The notes under the pieces were generated by a model. The model did not search any database, had not been told where the DNA came from, and worked only from the letters and a program-made list of their open reading frames with translations. Of a DNA stretch of 64,000 nt, positions 40,672-50,026 are shown in pieces. Position numbers and translations under genes: made by a program. Numbering within the stretch: the stretch's first letter is position 1; the number at the start of each line of letters is the position of its first letter. The stretch comes from Paenibacillus castaneae (lineage in GTDB: Bacteria > Bacillota > Bacilli > Paenibacillales > Paenibacillaceae): positions 6,209,920 through 6,273,919 of the forward strand of contig NZ_KZ614144.1 in assembly GCF_002884445.1 (NCBI RefSeq), given 5' to 3'.

Positions 40672-42629
40672 TCAAATAACCCCTCTTCTGTTTCAATTTC
40701 GTCCAAGACCTTCTTGAGACGTACTGCTATTTCCTGAACTGTCCCTTCAAGCTGAGCGGCAGCATTCGTCAAATGTCCGCCACCGCCCATTCGCTCCATT
40801 ACAACCTGTACATTCATATGGCCAAGCGAACGAGCGCTAATGCCAATTAGTCCGTCTTGCCGCTCCCCTATTACAAAGGAAGCTAGTATATCAGTCATAT
40901 TGAGCAGCGTATCCGCAGATTGTGCAATGAGAAGCTGTGAATACTTGCGGCCGCTTTCCGTTACGGCAATAGCCACATGCTCATAGACGACCTCAGCATG
41001 CTTAATAATTTCCGCTTTACGCACGTATTCCTCAAGATCTTCCTTGAGCATACGCTGAATCATCATGGAATCTGCACCATTGCGGCGCAGGAACGAGGCA
41101 GCCTCGAACGTCCGCGCTCCTGTACGAAGCGAGAAGCTCTTCGTATCTACGGTAATGCCCGCAAGCAGCGATGTCGATTCTCTTACGTCCAGAGCAACAC
41201 GGTCATGGATATATTGCAGCAGCTCGGTTACGAGCTCACAGGTTGACGAAGCATACGGCTCCATATAGATCAAAATGGCGTTCGCAATAAATTCCTCGCT
41301 GCGGCGATGATGATCAATAACGACAATGCGCTCGGTCTGTGTCAGCAGCTTCGGTTCCTTCACCATCGACACCTTATGCGTATCAACGACTACAGCAAGC
41401 GTCTGAGGCGTAATAAGCGAGAATGCCTGCTCCGGTGATACGAACCGCTTGGAAAGCTTCTCATCCTCCCGCAGCAGCTCCATCATCTTCTCAATGGCAG
41501 GATTGACACCCTCAAGCACGATATACGCCTCTTTACCGAACAATTGCGCCGCCTTCATAACGCCGATTGCCGCTCCAACGGAATCCATGTCAGGCATCTT
41601 ATGTCCCATAATAACGACATTGTGGCTCTCGCGGATTAGATCCCGAAGCGCATGGGCAACAACCCGCGCTCGAACGCGCGTCCGCTTCTCCACCGCATTC
41701 GACTTGCCGCCATAGAAGGACTGACGGCTTCCAACCTTGATTGCCGCTTGATCTCCGCCTCGTCCAAGAGCAATATCAAGGCTTGTGTGCGCCCATTGGC
41801 CAAGCTCTATAATATGCTCAGCACCTGCCGCAAACCCGATGCTAAGGGTTACCGGAATTTTATGATCTCCCGTTATTTCCCTTACCTCGTCAAGAACAAG
41901 AAAACGGGATTGCTCCAACTGCTTGAGTGTCTTCTGATCTGTAATTAACAGAAAACGGTCAGACGTCAGCCTTTTCAAATAAACCTGATATTTCTGCGCC
42001 CATTCCGTAATTTCTGTCGTTACCTTCGCAAGCATGGAGCTGCGCTGGTGATCATCGAGTCCCTGGGTCACTTCCTCCAGGTTATCAATCATAACGACAC
42101 CAAGCACAAGCTTCTCATCATCATATTTGCGGCCAAGCTGCCAGATCTCCGTTATATTCTGGACATACAAAATGCGTTCCTTGGGCTTAAAAATAAGCTG
42201 ATACACATGAGAGCCTACCGTAGCTTCAATCTTTCCTTCGCGTTCCTTCACCTGCTGCAGGGCAGGAAACAGCTCAGGAAGCGGAACACCAATGACGGAA
42301 TCCCGCTCCATCATTTCTGCAATGTATGGATTATGCCATTCTACAGCTCTATCTTCATTATATAGTATAACTCCGAATGGAAGCTCGTTTATAACGTCAT
42401 TTCCAGCCTTTTTCACCCGATAGGTCAGCGTGCCCAAATACGATTTCAGATCCTTGCGGAAAGCTCGTTCTGCAAGGACCGTATAAACAGCTAAAGCACA
42501 TGTTAATAAAAGCCCCAGTAATCCCAACAGCCACTCATAATAAGCAAGCGCCCCTGTCATCAGTGACAATAATGCGAATGCCCAAATCTGATGCATACCG
42601 TGCCACCGTGTAACTAAAAACTTTGGCAT
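40668..42629 (-). CDS. gdpP: Cyclic-di-AMP phosphodiesterase GdpP (YybT)
   Basis: 653 residues: two N-terminal membrane helices (FALLSLMTGALAYYEWLLGLLGLLLTCAL), a PAS-like domain (about 65-155), a degenerate GGDEF (about 170-300), and DHH/DHHA1 domains. Catalytic motifs are GHKMPDMDSVGAAIG, VVVDTHKVSM and VVIDHHRRSE; the DHHA1 end has MGGGGHLTNAAAQ. It hydrolyses c-di-AMP to pApA and so tunes potassium and wall stress responses. It follows the DUF2232 gene by 18 bases, with rplI behind, matching yybS-gdpP-rplI. Confidence 0.96.
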   Translation of the reverse strand: MPKFLVTRWHGMHQIWAFALLSLMTGALAYYEWLLGLLGLLLTCALAVYTVLAERAFRKDLKSYLGTLTYRVKKAGNDVINELPFGVILYNEDRAVEWHNPYIAEMMERDSVIGVPLPELFPALQQVKEREGKIEATVGSHVYQLIFKPKERILYVQNITEIWQLGRKYDDEKLVLGVVMIDNLEEVTQGLDDHQRSSMLAKVTTEITEWAQKYQVYLKRLTSDRFLLITDQKTLKQLEQSRFLVLDEVREITGDHKIPVTLSIGFAAGAEHIIELGQWAHTSLDIALGRGGDQAAIKVGSRQSFYGGKSNAVEKRTRVRARVVAHALRDLIRESHNVVIMGHKMPDMDSVGAAIGVMKAAQLFGKEAYIVLEGVNPAIEKMMELLREDEKLSKRFVSPEQAFSLITPQTLAVVVDTHKVSMVKEPKLLTQTERIVVIDHHRRSEEFIANAILIYMEPYASSTCELVTELLQYIHDRVALDVRESTSLLAGITVDTKSFSLRTGARTFEAASFLRRNGADSMMIQRMLKEDLEEYVRKAEIIKHAEVVYEHVAIAVTESGRKYSQLLIAQSADTLLNMTDILASFVIGERQDGLIGISARSLGHMNVQVVMERMGGGGHLTNAAAQLEGTVQEIAVRLKKVLDEIETEEGLFE

Positions 42630-42647
42630 ATCCGATCCGCTCCTGTG

Positions 42648-43562
42648 CTATGGTTTCGTAAACGACTTGCGGATTGGAAAAGCGGTATCGAGCACGCCAA
42701 TTAAGCTTAGCGGCGGGAATAGAAGCACTGGAATGGCCAAAATTAGAGGTACCGCTTTGTTCCAGCCTCGCTGATGGGCAAGGAAGAAGAAAAATCCAAC
42801 CGCTTGAAAAGCAAAAATACAACTAAGCAGCGGGACTAAATTCAATAACGCAATCGCAAAAAAAGAATCGCTTGTAGTCGATGCGAACATTTCCATCATA
42901 TAAGCAATCAAATAAATAATAACGAGCAAGCGCGACAAGCGCCACTCTCTGGCGCGTGTAAATCTTGGAATGTCAGGTCCGCCGCTCCATTTCACTGCTC
43001 TACGGGCGATGAATTGTGTAATTGCCGTATACACAAAAGCAATCATAATAAAGGTGAAAGGTATGGAATTGACCATTGTACGAATGAAAATATCCGTTAA
43101 GTCTGCATTCCAATCCGTCGGCAGAAAGCCCTGCGCAATCAGATTATTAAATGTTTCCTTTACTATGGTACCTATTTCTTTGATGAGCGAAATATTCAAG
43201 AATACTTCAAAAATGAGCATTTCAAGCATCAATTGGGCTAGAAACACAACACCCACAATCCTCATAATTCTCGATGCAGGCGCTTGCTTCATATACAAGT
43301 GGCCCATCACGATAGACGGAATGAGAAAGAATAATCCAATAATAAGCGTAGCGGGTCCACCAATCAGGAACGCCAGCACCCATACGGGAAGTAAATGCAG
43401 TACAAATGACTTGGGAGTCAATGTCGTATACAATACAACGTACGGCACCATCATCAGTAATAAAGCGATGATGTTAAAGAGCGGCAATAAAAGAGACAAT
43501 AATAACAGGAGTGCTACAACGCTCCATAGTACGGGTTTCTTGCCGGTTTTCAAACCGTTCAC
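42648..43562 (-). CDS. yybS: DUF2232 family membrane protein YybS
   Basis: 304 residues with eight to nine membrane helices. The start (LWSVVALLLLLSLLLPLFNIIALLLMMVPYVVLYTTLTP) and the LIGVLDTAFPIRK end fit YybS (DUF2232), which may be related to ECF-type S components. Function not established. It directly precedes gdpP (18 bases) and is likely co-transcribed with gdpP and rplI. Confidence 0.88.
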   Translation of the reverse strand: MNGLKTGKKPVLWSVVALLLLLSLLLPLFNIIALLLMMVPYVVLYTTLTPKSFVLHLLPVWVLAFLIGGPATLIIGLFFLIPSIVMGHLYMKQAPASRIMRIVGVVFLAQLMLEMLIFEVFLNISLIKEIGTIVKETFNNLIAQGFLPTDWNADLTDIFIRTMVNSIPFTFIMIAFVYTAITQFIARRAVKWSGGPDIPRFTRAREWRLSRLLVIIYLIAYMMEMFASTTSDSFFAIALLNLVPLLSCIFAFQAVGFFFFLAHQRGWNKAVPLILAIPVLLFPPLSLIGVLDTAFPIRKSFTKP

Positions 43563-43694
43563 CTCTTGGTTATTTAATCTGGTTTCGTCTGAAACTTTTA
43601 CAACTCATTATAGCATAAAAGCTTAACATATCACTCATAATCAAACTTAGCGCCAAGCACAGACAAGATGAATAGGCCGCGGCTGCATGCAGAA

Positions 43695-43725
43695 TAAAAA
43701 GACGGAACATCTATATTGTTCCGCC
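43695..43725 (-). terminator. Terminator of CBS-domain gene
   Basis: CGGAACA pairs with TGTTCCG around a short loop, with a TTTTT tail on the minus strand, 32 bases after the stop. Confidence 0.75.
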
Positions 43726-43754
43726 CTAGTCTATGAATTATTACTTATTTTATT

Positions 43755-44174
43755 CTATAATACCTTATGCTTTTCCATAATGAGCTTTTGACAATAGTCA
43801 ATAATTTCACTTCTTCGCACGATTCCGATAAATCGATTTCGGTCGTCTACGACCGGTACAAAGTTTTGAAGCTTAGCGAGTGAAATTAGATCATCCATAT
43901 TCGCATCAATTTGAACCGTCTTGTTCAATAATCGCCGCGGTACGTCCATCAGCTTTACTTTATTGGTCTGTTCAAGCGACAAGTCTCCGTGATTCTTGAA
44001 GTACCAGAGAAGATCGCCTTCGGTGATCGTGCCTGCATAACCACCATCATTATTAATAATGGGCACCGATGTATAACGGTGGTATTCCATTTTCTCAAGT
44101 GTCTGCCTTAGCGTTGCATCCTGCGGAAGACATACGACCTCCTGCTTCGGCAATAAAAAAAACGCAATATTCAT
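43755..44174 (-). CDS. CBS-pair domain protein
   Basis: 139 residues made of two CBS motifs: residues 15-65 (LRQTLEKMEYHRYTSVPIINNDGGYAGTITEGDLLWYF) and about 80-135 (MDDLISLAKLQNFVPVVDDRNRFIGIVRRSEIIDYC). Stand-alone CBS pairs bind adenosyl nucleotides; in Firmicutes some (DarB/CbpB) bind c-di-AMP. Its position near gdpP makes a nucleotide-signalling role tempting, but this sequence is not obviously DarB. Downstream of the LCP gene on the same strand. Confidence 0.85.
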   Translation of the reverse strand: MNIAFFLLPKQEVVCLPQDATLRQTLEKMEYHRYTSVPIINNDGGYAGTITEGDLLWYFKNHGDLSLEQTNKVKLMDVPRRLLNKTVQIDANMDDLISLAKLQNFVPVVDDRNRFIGIVRRSEIIDYCQKLIMEKHKVL

Positions 44175-44253
44175 TTCGCTTCACAACTCCGTTTCGATTG
44201 CTCTTCCCATTCTACTTTTGTCCATGGCTGCAGACCGATCAGAGTTGATCGCT

Positions 44254-45318
44254 TTAATGCTGCCCAGATTGCTCCTGTGGAAGAGATAAAGATTTGACCT
44301 CTTTCGTTTTATTCTCCATGTATTTATCCGGCAGAATAAGCTCCGATGAAGAGATATCCGCATTTAACCAGCTCTTGATCATCGTCTGTACCTTCGCTAA
44401 GTCTTCTTCATCGGCGAAATAATACCAAGTTCCGCCTTCTGTCAACCGATGACCGTCACCAAGTATGGAATGACTGTAAATATTGCGAGTTTTCGCTTGA
44501 ATGATGCTTTGGCCTAAGTCAACAAGCTGATCCGGACGCATATTCGTACTGAAATTCTCACCCATAATATCGATTAAATCCGGAATTTTGGACCATTGGT
44601 TCATTTGCTTCGCTTTATCCATCAACAACGACAAGAAGATCTGATGGCGCTCTGTACGGTTTATATCACTATCCTCACGATATCGTACATAATTAAGCGC
44701 ATCCTGTCCATTATAGATGTCCTGCCCTGCTTTGATGACAAACTTCTCGTGGTCAGGATCTTTGTTAACCATATCTTTTTCAAGAGGAAGCTTTATGCCT
44801 CCCAGCTTATCAATGACTTGACGGAAACCTTCGAAATTAATAGTAGCGTAGTACTGGATAGGAGCGTCCAAAAACTTCTCTACCGTGTCCATAGACATCC
44901 CTGCACCGCCGAATGCGTAAGCATGTGTAATTTTATCCTGTTTGTTTTTGCTTTTTTTACCTACAATTTCGACATACATATCACGTGGAATGGATACCAT
45001 CAACAGATCACCGTCATTAGGACGAACAACCGTATAGATCATCGTATCCGAGCGTCCGATTTCTTTGCCGCGCTGATCAATGCCAAGCAGCAGCACCGCG
45101 AATGGGTCTTGCTTCTTATTGGCAGTACTGGTGGTAACAGGCTCGCGTCCTTCAATCGGCTTATAGGTTTGCTCTAGTTTCTTCTCCACATGCCCTTGCA
45201 GAAACCAATCAAATCCTAGCGATGCTAGTGCTCCGCGGTAGAAAAATCCCACCATGATTACGACAGCTAGCGCGGCTCCTGTCGTATACAGCCATTTTCT
45301 TTTGTTCATCATTTTCAT
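44254..45318 (-). CDS. LytR-CpsA-Psr (LCP) family wall glycopolymer transferase
   Basis: 354 residues: a basic start, one membrane helix (TTGAALAVVIMVGFFYRGALA), then an LCP domain (about 75-240). Signature residues are in LLLGIDQRGKEIGRSDTMIYTVV and MVSIPRDMYVEI, then KITHAYAFGG, DALNYVRYREDSDINRTERHQ. LCP enzymes attach teichoic or other polymers to peptidoglycan using lipid-linked precursors. AGGAGAA precedes the ATG. The C-terminal tail is low in complexity. Confidence 0.93.
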   Translation of the reverse strand: MKMMNKRKWLYTTGAALAVVIMVGFFYRGALASLGFDWFLQGHVEKKLEQTYKPIEGREPVTTSTANKKQDPFAVLLLGIDQRGKEIGRSDTMIYTVVRPNDGDLLMVSIPRDMYVEIVGKKSKNKQDKITHAYAFGGAGMSMDTVEKFLDAPIQYYATINFEGFRQVIDKLGGIKLPLEKDMVNKDPDHEKFVIKAGQDIYNGQDALNYVRYREDSDINRTERHQIFLSLLMDKAKQMNQWSKIPDLIDIMGENFSTNMRPDQLVDLGQSIIQAKTRNIYSHSILGDGHRLTEGGTWYYFADEEDLAKVQTMIKSWLNADISSSELILPDKYMENKTKEVKSLSLPQEQSGQH

Positions 45319-45528
45319 AATATGATAATTTCTCCTATCTTCACTGTTCTTTTTAGAACTCGCCCTCTCAGTTTAGACGATTTCGAGATAAAACAGGTTA
45401 CAAATTTTTTACAATATGTTTATACCTCTATGGTATACAATTTTTGTAATTAAAAAGGTCTATTGACAACTTATGACGAATACAATCATTGCAAGAATAA
45501 TGTTAAATAGGAAAGGATGATTATTGTT
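45319..45528. other. Divergent intergenic region
   Basis: About 210 AT-rich bases between the LCP gene and the DUF4870 gene. They must hold the two divergent promoters; TTGACA at 45466 and TTTACA near 45407 are possible -35 elements, but no pair is convincing. Confidence 0.4.
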
Positions 45529-45882
45529 ATGCAACCTCCATCCCTACATCCAGAAGGCTCATCAACCGGATTGGATCCTAAATTAGCAGGTGTCCTTTGT
45601 TACCTAGGAGGCTTTATTACCGGCATTATTTTCCTAGCGCTGGAAAAGCAAAGCCGTTTTGTCCGTCTTCATGCCCTTCAATCCATAGTCGTATCTGTTG
45701 CTATTATAGTCATCAGTATGCTGCTTGGCGTTATTCCCATCATCGGTTGGATACTGGGAATACTACTTTGGCCGGTCAGTACGATTCTATGGATTGGACT
45801 TATGCTGCTTACTTACCAAGGAAAGCTATATAAGCTTCCTATTATCGGTGATTGGTGCGAGCAGCAGTCTAGAAAATTTTAA
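45529..45882 (+). CDS. DUF4870-like small membrane protein
   Basis: 117 residues from ATG 45529 (an earlier in-frame ATG at 45517 touches the ribosome site AGGAAAGG). After a short polar start come three hydrophobic segments: AGVLCYLGGFITGIIFLAL, ALQSIVVSVAIIVISMLLGVIPIIGWILGILLWPVSTILWIGL. The EKQSRFVRLHALQS motif between helices is the DUF4870 signature. Function of the family unknown. Single gene with its own terminator. Confidence 0.85.
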   Translation: MQPPSLHPEGSSTGLDPKLAGVLCYLGGFITGIIFLALEKQSRFVRLHALQSIVVSVAIIVISMLLGVIPIIGWILGILLWPVSTILWIGLMLLTYQGKLYKLPIIGDWCEQQSRKF

Positions 45883-45927
45883 TTCATTCATTGTGCGCCT
45901 TTGCTTTGGACATGTTCGCTGCTATTT

Positions 45928-45960
45928 AAAGTGGACGGCACTCTGCCGTTCACTTTTTTT
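45928..45960 (+). terminator. Terminator shared at convergent ends
   Basis: AAAGTGGACGGC pairs with GCCGTTCACTTT, followed by TTTT on the plus strand. It overlaps the last codons of the AI-2E-family gene on the other strand. Confidence 0.85.
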
Positions 45961-47089
45961 CTTGATATAGCGAGGAATGATCCTTGAGCCATTCAAAAGA
46001 ATGAATAACGACAACCTTTAACACCGCATAGCCGGGCACCGCGAGCACGATTCCAACGAGGCCGAATAGATTCCCAGCTGTCAGAATAACAAAAATAATC
46101 GTGATCGGATGAATTTGCAAGCTTTTACCCATAATTTGCGGCGATATGAATTTGCCCTCTATTAACTGCACAATCGTCCATATCACAATCATCTTCAGCA
46201 GCATTACCGGCGATGTGACCATAGCGACGACTAAGGCAGGAGTAATAGCAATAGCGGGTCCCAAGTAAGGAATAATACTCGTACAAGCAGCTGCCAGAGC
46301 CAATACTAGTGAATATTCGAGCCCAATTACTAAATAACCAATATACAACAAGAAACCGATACAGAAGCTGACAATAATTTGTCCTCTAATATAGCTGCTG
46401 ATTTGATTGTTCATCTCTGCCATAATTCGCTTCGTTTTAGGCTGCAGCTTAGCAGGCAGAAAGCTAACAATCGCTTGTGGCAGCTGTTTGCCGTCTTTTA
46501 ACATATAGAATAGTATAAAAGGCAGTGTCACAATGGCAAGAACAATATCTTTTAGAGCTCCTACAAAGGTGCCCAGGCTCGATAGCGTCCCATTTAAGAC
46601 TGTGGAAATTTTCTCCGTAATTTTTCCCGTAAGCTCCGTTGAATTCAGGTTAAACCATTGCTGAATCTGATTGAAGCTGGAGCTATCTATGAACTGCATG
46701 AATTCAATACGAAGCTGTTCGCCATAAGTGGGCAAGTTATTAATAAAGCTCGTCAACTGATCGCTCAGAATCGGGATCACAAGCACTAACAGAATCGTGA
46801 TCAGACCGGCAACCAGCAGAAAGAGAATAATGATCGAAATAACACGCTTAATCCCCTTGCGTTCACAATAATCAACCACAGGGTTAAGCAGAAAATACGC
46901 AATTCCTGCTAGTATAATAGGCAGCAGCAGCGTCTTGAGCAGCACTGTAAGCGGCGTAAAAATATACGATATTTTCGTTAAAACTAATATATTCAACCCA
47001 ACAAGAAGCAATACAAGCAGAAACAATACGAACTTATTGTTCAGTATAAATTTTTTGAACCGCTCCGTACCTGCTCTGACGTTGTTCAT
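45950..47089 (-). CDS. AI-2E family transporter
   Basis: 379 residues with about eight helices. The N-terminal part has LLLPIILAGIAYFLLNPVVDYCERKGIKRVISIIILFL, the family's first conserved block, followed by the cytosolic or external helical segment, and the C-terminal block has CTSIIPYLGPAIAITPALVVAM and GKSLQIHPITIIFVILTAGNLFGLVGIVLAVP. The family (PerM/TqsA/YtvI) contains AI-2 exporters and Na+/H+ antiporters, so the substrate is open. Single gene. Confidence 0.92.
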   Translation of the reverse strand: MNNVRAGTERFKKFILNNKFVLFLLVLLLVGLNILVLTKISYIFTPLTVLLKTLLLPIILAGIAYFLLNPVVDYCERKGIKRVISIIILFLLVAGLITILLVLVIPILSDQLTSFINNLPTYGEQLRIEFMQFIDSSSFNQIQQWFNLNSTELTGKITEKISTVLNGTLSSLGTFVGALKDIVLAIVTLPFILFYMLKDGKQLPQAIVSFLPAKLQPKTKRIMAEMNNQISSYIRGQIIVSFCIGFLLYIGYLVIGLEYSLVLALAAACTSIIPYLGPAIAITPALVVAMVTSPVMLLKMIVIWTIVQLIEGKFISPQIMGKSLQIHPITIIFVILTAGNLFGLVGIVLAVPGYAVLKVVVIHSFEWLKDHSSLYQEKK

Positions 47090-47205
47090 TCCAATCTATC
47101 CCCTCCAATTGTGCTTTATTATATGTATTGTATCATTTCTATAAATCAGAACGCGAATAGCACTCTTCTTCCATATTACAGCATAATTTATGTCCATATA
47201 AAGCG

Positions 47206-47242
47206 AAAAAAGCAGCTCTCCTGAGAAGCTGCTGCTTTTTTC
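47206..47242 (-). terminator. Terminator of the Mrp operon
   Basis: AAAAGCAGCTCTC and GAAGCTGCTGCTTTT form a stem flanked by A and T runs on both sides. It lies 8 bases beyond the mrpG stop and can work in both directions. Confidence 0.85.
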
Positions 47243-47249
47243 TTATTTT

Positions 47250-47618
47250 CTAATCCTTGTTTTTCTTCAATACAACCGCCCAATCATCCTGTACACTCCG
47301 CTCCCATAAAGGAACTCCTGAGATGTAAGCAGCCCTTCCGTTCAAATGCCCAGCCACTGGTGCGGTTATAAATACGAATACGATACCGAGCAGCAGCTTG
47401 GCGCTTATATGATCTAAATAAAAGGCGAAATATAGAAAGGCGCCTGCTAGAATGAACAGCACACCTAGCGTTGCGCTTTTGGTTGCAGCATGCGAGCGCA
47501 AATAGACATCCGGCAGTCTTACTAGGCCAAAAGCGCTTATGGCACTTATCAAAGCACCTGCTAACACGATTAATCCGATAATAATTTCACCGATTCCGCT
47601 CATCATCTCCGCTTTCAA
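47250..47618 (-). CDS. mrpG: Na+/H+ antiporter subunit G (MrpG/MnhG)
   Basis: 122 residues with three helices. The hallmark ISAFGLVRLPDVYLRSHAATKSATLGV is at residues 25-55. The start is set at TTG 47618, because GAGGGG lies 6 bases upstream; ATG 47606 or 47603 are alternatives and overlap mrpF less. It overlaps the end of mrpF. Sixth and last gene of the operon. MrpG is a small subunit needed for antiporter assembly. Confidence 0.93.
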   Translation of the reverse strand: MKAEMMSGIGEIIIGLIVLAGALISAISAFGLVRLPDVYLRSHAATKSATLGVLFILAGAFLYFAFYLDHISAKLLLGIVFVFITAPVAGHLNGRAAYISGVPLWERSVQDDWAVVLKKNKD

Positions 47619-47880
47619 TGACAACCCCTCTTTCGATATACCTTGCAAAGGCAGTAGTGCCAATAAAGGTTAGAATGCCTATCACCAAAATGATGTCGAA
47701 ATACGCATAGGTTTTCAACAGCATACAGATAATTGCGATCATAGACAGCAGAAGCACACCAATCGTGTCGAGCGCAGCGATACGGTCCGAGATCGAAGGC
47801 CCTTTCAACAGCCGATACATGCAGCCAATGATTGCAAACGACAATATGGTTAAGGAAAGTAGCAGCAAAGTAGACATCAA
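47587..47880 (-). CDS. mrpF: Na+/H+ antiporter subunit F (MrpF/MnhF)
   Basis: 97 residues with three helices; KGPSISDRIAALDTIGVLLLSMIAI is the family signature. Overlaps mrpE by 4 bases and mrpG by about 32. Part of the small-subunit group that forms the ion channel arm of the Mrp complex. Confidence 0.94.
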   Translation of the reverse strand: MMSTLLLLSLTILSFAIIGCMYRLLKGPSISDRIAALDTIGVLLLSMIAIICMLLKTYAYFDIILVIGILTFIGTTAFARYIERGVVIESGDDERNR

Positions 47881-48206
47881 GGCCGCGTCACCTCCATAAT
47901 CGCTCTCTCAAACGTGCCTTTGATTTGCAGCGACAGCTCATTGGCATCCTCAATATCCATAGCATGAATATAAAGCGTCCGGCTATCCCGTGACACATTT
48001 ATCGTTAATGTCCCGGGTGTGAGGCAGATAAGACAAGACAGCAGTGTAATTTCCCAATCTGACTTCAGCTCAGTCTTAAGCGCGAATATACCTGGTCGAA
48101 TTTGAAGCCTTGGCCGAACAATTTGCAGCATGACCGCATAACTGGAAATAAACAGCTCTTTAATGAACAGAATCAGCAGCTTGACAATCGCCCATAATTT
48201 CTTCAA
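47877..48206 (-). CDS. mrpE: Na+/H+ antiporter subunit E (MrpE/MnhE)
   Basis: 109 residues, shorter than the usual 150-160. A membrane helix (LLILFIKELFISSYAVMLQIV) is followed by the conserved part RPRLQIRPGIFALKTELKSDWEITLLSCLICLTPGTLTINVS, typical of MrpE. The first one or two membrane helices of longer homologues are absent, so either the N-terminus is naturally reduced or this is a short variant. It stands between mrpD and mrpF, with 4-base coupling. Confidence 0.92.
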   Translation of the reverse strand: MKKLWAIVKLLILFIKELFISSYAVMLQIVRPRLQIRPGIFALKTELKSDWEITLLSCLICLTPGTLTINVSRDSRTLYIHAMDIEDANELSLQIKGTFERAIMEVTRP

Positions 48207-48211
48207 ATCAT

Positions 48212-49693
48212 CTACTCCTTCAATACGGCGTCAATATAATCTGCCGGATTCATTAGCGTATTTCCCGCTTCTGCAGCAAATCGGTAAATCCACTCCGAAC
48301 CAAACCCCATCAACATCATAATGATGAACAAACTCGCAGCGGATAGAAGATGACTTTTAGATATCAACGCTGGAGGATTGGTCCTCGGCTTCTTCTCTTC
48401 TCCCCAGAAAGCGCTCATGAATACTCGGACTAACGAATAGAGCACGATAAAGCTGGATACGAGCGCAGCGCCTGTCAGTACATAATATTTCTCCTGCAAG
48501 CCGCCTTGAAGAATGAGCAGCTTCCCCGCAAACCCGCTGAGCGGCGGAATACCCGCAATAGCAAGAGCAGTAATGAAGAACATCCAGCCCACCGCCGGAT
48601 GATGCTTAATCATACCGCCCATCTCCTTCAGCCGGCTCGTTCCAGTTAGATGTACTATAAAGCCCCCCAATATAAACAAGAGTGCCTTGGCAACCATGTC
48701 GTGCAGCAAATAAAAGACGACTCCGTCCATCGCAGCATCAGCACTTATAGCCAGCCCAAATGCTATAAATCCTACAGAAATGATAACATTGTAATTCATA
48801 ATGCGGTAAATGTCAGAATAAGCAATTGCCCCGAATACGCCAAGAATCATCGTCGCGGCTGCCATCCAAGCGATCCAGCTGTGAGTAACGGCCGGATCAT
48901 GATAAAAAATGAGTGTAAATGTCCGAATTAGCGCATACAGCCCTACTTTAGTCAGCAGCGCTCCGAACAGCGCCGACACGGCTGCCGGAGGAACGCTGTA
49001 GGAGCCCGGAAGCCAGAAGAAAAGGAACAATCCTGCTTTAAGCGAGAAAACAATCATGAACAAAACCGCGATTACATTCAATACGCCGTCCTGCCCCGCC
49101 TCCGCTACTCGCAGCGACAAATCGGCCATATTCAGCGTGCCGACAACGCCATATAAATAAGCTACAGCAGCTACGAACAACGTCGATGAAAGGATGTTAA
49201 TCAATATATATTTTAACGTTTCGCGAAGCTGGCGCTTCGTACCGCCCAGTACAATAAGTGCGTAGGATGAGATGAGCATCACCTCAAAGCAGACGAACAA
49301 ATTAAACAAATCCCCTGTTAGGAATGAGCCGTTGATTCCTACAAGCAGGAATTGAAAAAACGGATAATAGTAATTGCGCTCCCGCTGCTCACCTACGGTA
49401 CCAAACGAATAGAATAAACAAAAAGTGCCTACAACCGATGTGGTGAGAAGAAGAAGCACCGACATCATATCAGCTACAAAAACGATACCATAAGGCGGCA
49501 GCCAACCGCCCATATGCAGCGTTTGAATGCCTTCCGTTTTCACCTGATACAGGATGATGCCAGCAGCACATACAGTAGCCAATAGGCTGAGCGTGTTCAG
49601 CCCTCTTTGTATGGTTATATTATTTTTGAAAAATATGAGAATGGCAGCTGTAAATAAAGGGATTAGAAGCGGAAATACAAGCAGATTATTCAT
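48212..49693 (-). CDS. mrpD: Na+/H+ antiporter subunit D (MrpD/MnhD)
   Basis: 493 residues with about 14 helices and the proton-translocating antiporter fold shared with complex I subunits ND2/4/5. Conserved pieces include LFVCFEVMLISSYALIVLGG (key Glu), LKAGLFLFFWLPGSYSVPPAAVSALFGALLTKVGLYA (key Lys residues), and LLHDMVAKALLFILGG. It overlaps mrpC by 8 bases. It pumps Na+ out in exchange for H+ with the rest of the complex. Confidence 0.96.
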   Translation of the reverse strand: MNNLLVFPLLIPLFTAAILIFFKNNITIQRGLNTLSLLATVCAAGIILYQVKTEGIQTLHMGGWLPPYGIVFVADMMSVLLLLTTSVVGTFCLFYSFGTVGEQRERNYYYPFFQFLLVGINGSFLTGDLFNLFVCFEVMLISSYALIVLGGTKRQLRETLKYILINILSSTLFVAAVAYLYGVVGTLNMADLSLRVAEAGQDGVLNVIAVLFMIVFSLKAGLFLFFWLPGSYSVPPAAVSALFGALLTKVGLYALIRTFTLIFYHDPAVTHSWIAWMAAATMILGVFGAIAYSDIYRIMNYNVIISVGFIAFGLAISADAAMDGVVFYLLHDMVAKALLFILGGFIVHLTGTSRLKEMGGMIKHHPAVGWMFFITALAIAGIPPLSGFAGKLLILQGGLQEKYYVLTGAALVSSFIVLYSLVRVFMSAFWGEEKKPRTNPPALISKSHLLSAASLFIIMMLMGFGSEWIYRFAAEAGNTLMNPADYIDAVLKE

Positions 49694-50024
49694 CCTCTTT
49701 CCCCCTTAATTGTTCGATATCATCCGTCCCCAGCTTCTGATACGCCTTGTAAGCCAGGACGAAGAAAAATGACGTAACTCCGAAGCTAATCACTATGGAT
49801 GTTAAAATCAGTGCCTGCGGTAGCGGATCTACATAAGAATCTGCCTTCTGTCCCAGCAGCGGAGCCGCACCTGTTTTTAAACGGGACATCGTAAGCAATA
49901 GCAAATGGATGCCATGTGTAAGGAGCGAGGTCCCGAGTATGATCCGCAGCAAGCTCTTCGACAGCACCAAATATACGCCGACGGTAAACAGCACGCCTAT
50001 GGCAATTGACATATATAGTTCCAT
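49686..50024 (-). CDS. mrpC: Na+/H+ antiporter subunit C (MrpC/MnhC)
   Basis: 112 residues with three helices, homologous to NuoK. The family pattern is GVLFTVGVYLVLSKSLLRIILGTSLLTHGIHLLLL and DPLPQALILTSIVISFGVTSFFF. It starts 2 bases after the mrpA stop. The mrpC-mrpD order is as in all Mrp operons. Confidence 0.95.
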   Translation of the reverse strand: MELYMSIAIGVLFTVGVYLVLSKSLLRIILGTSLLTHGIHLLLLTMSRLKTGAAPLLGQKADSYVDPLPQALILTSIVISFGVTSFFFVLAYKAYQKLGTDDIEQLRGKEDE

Positions 50025-50026
50025 TC

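Noticed and set aside
44181..44363. 60-residue minus-strand frame after the LCP domain
   Set aside because: It overlaps the end of the LCP gene in another frame, has no ribosome site and its composition is not protein-like.
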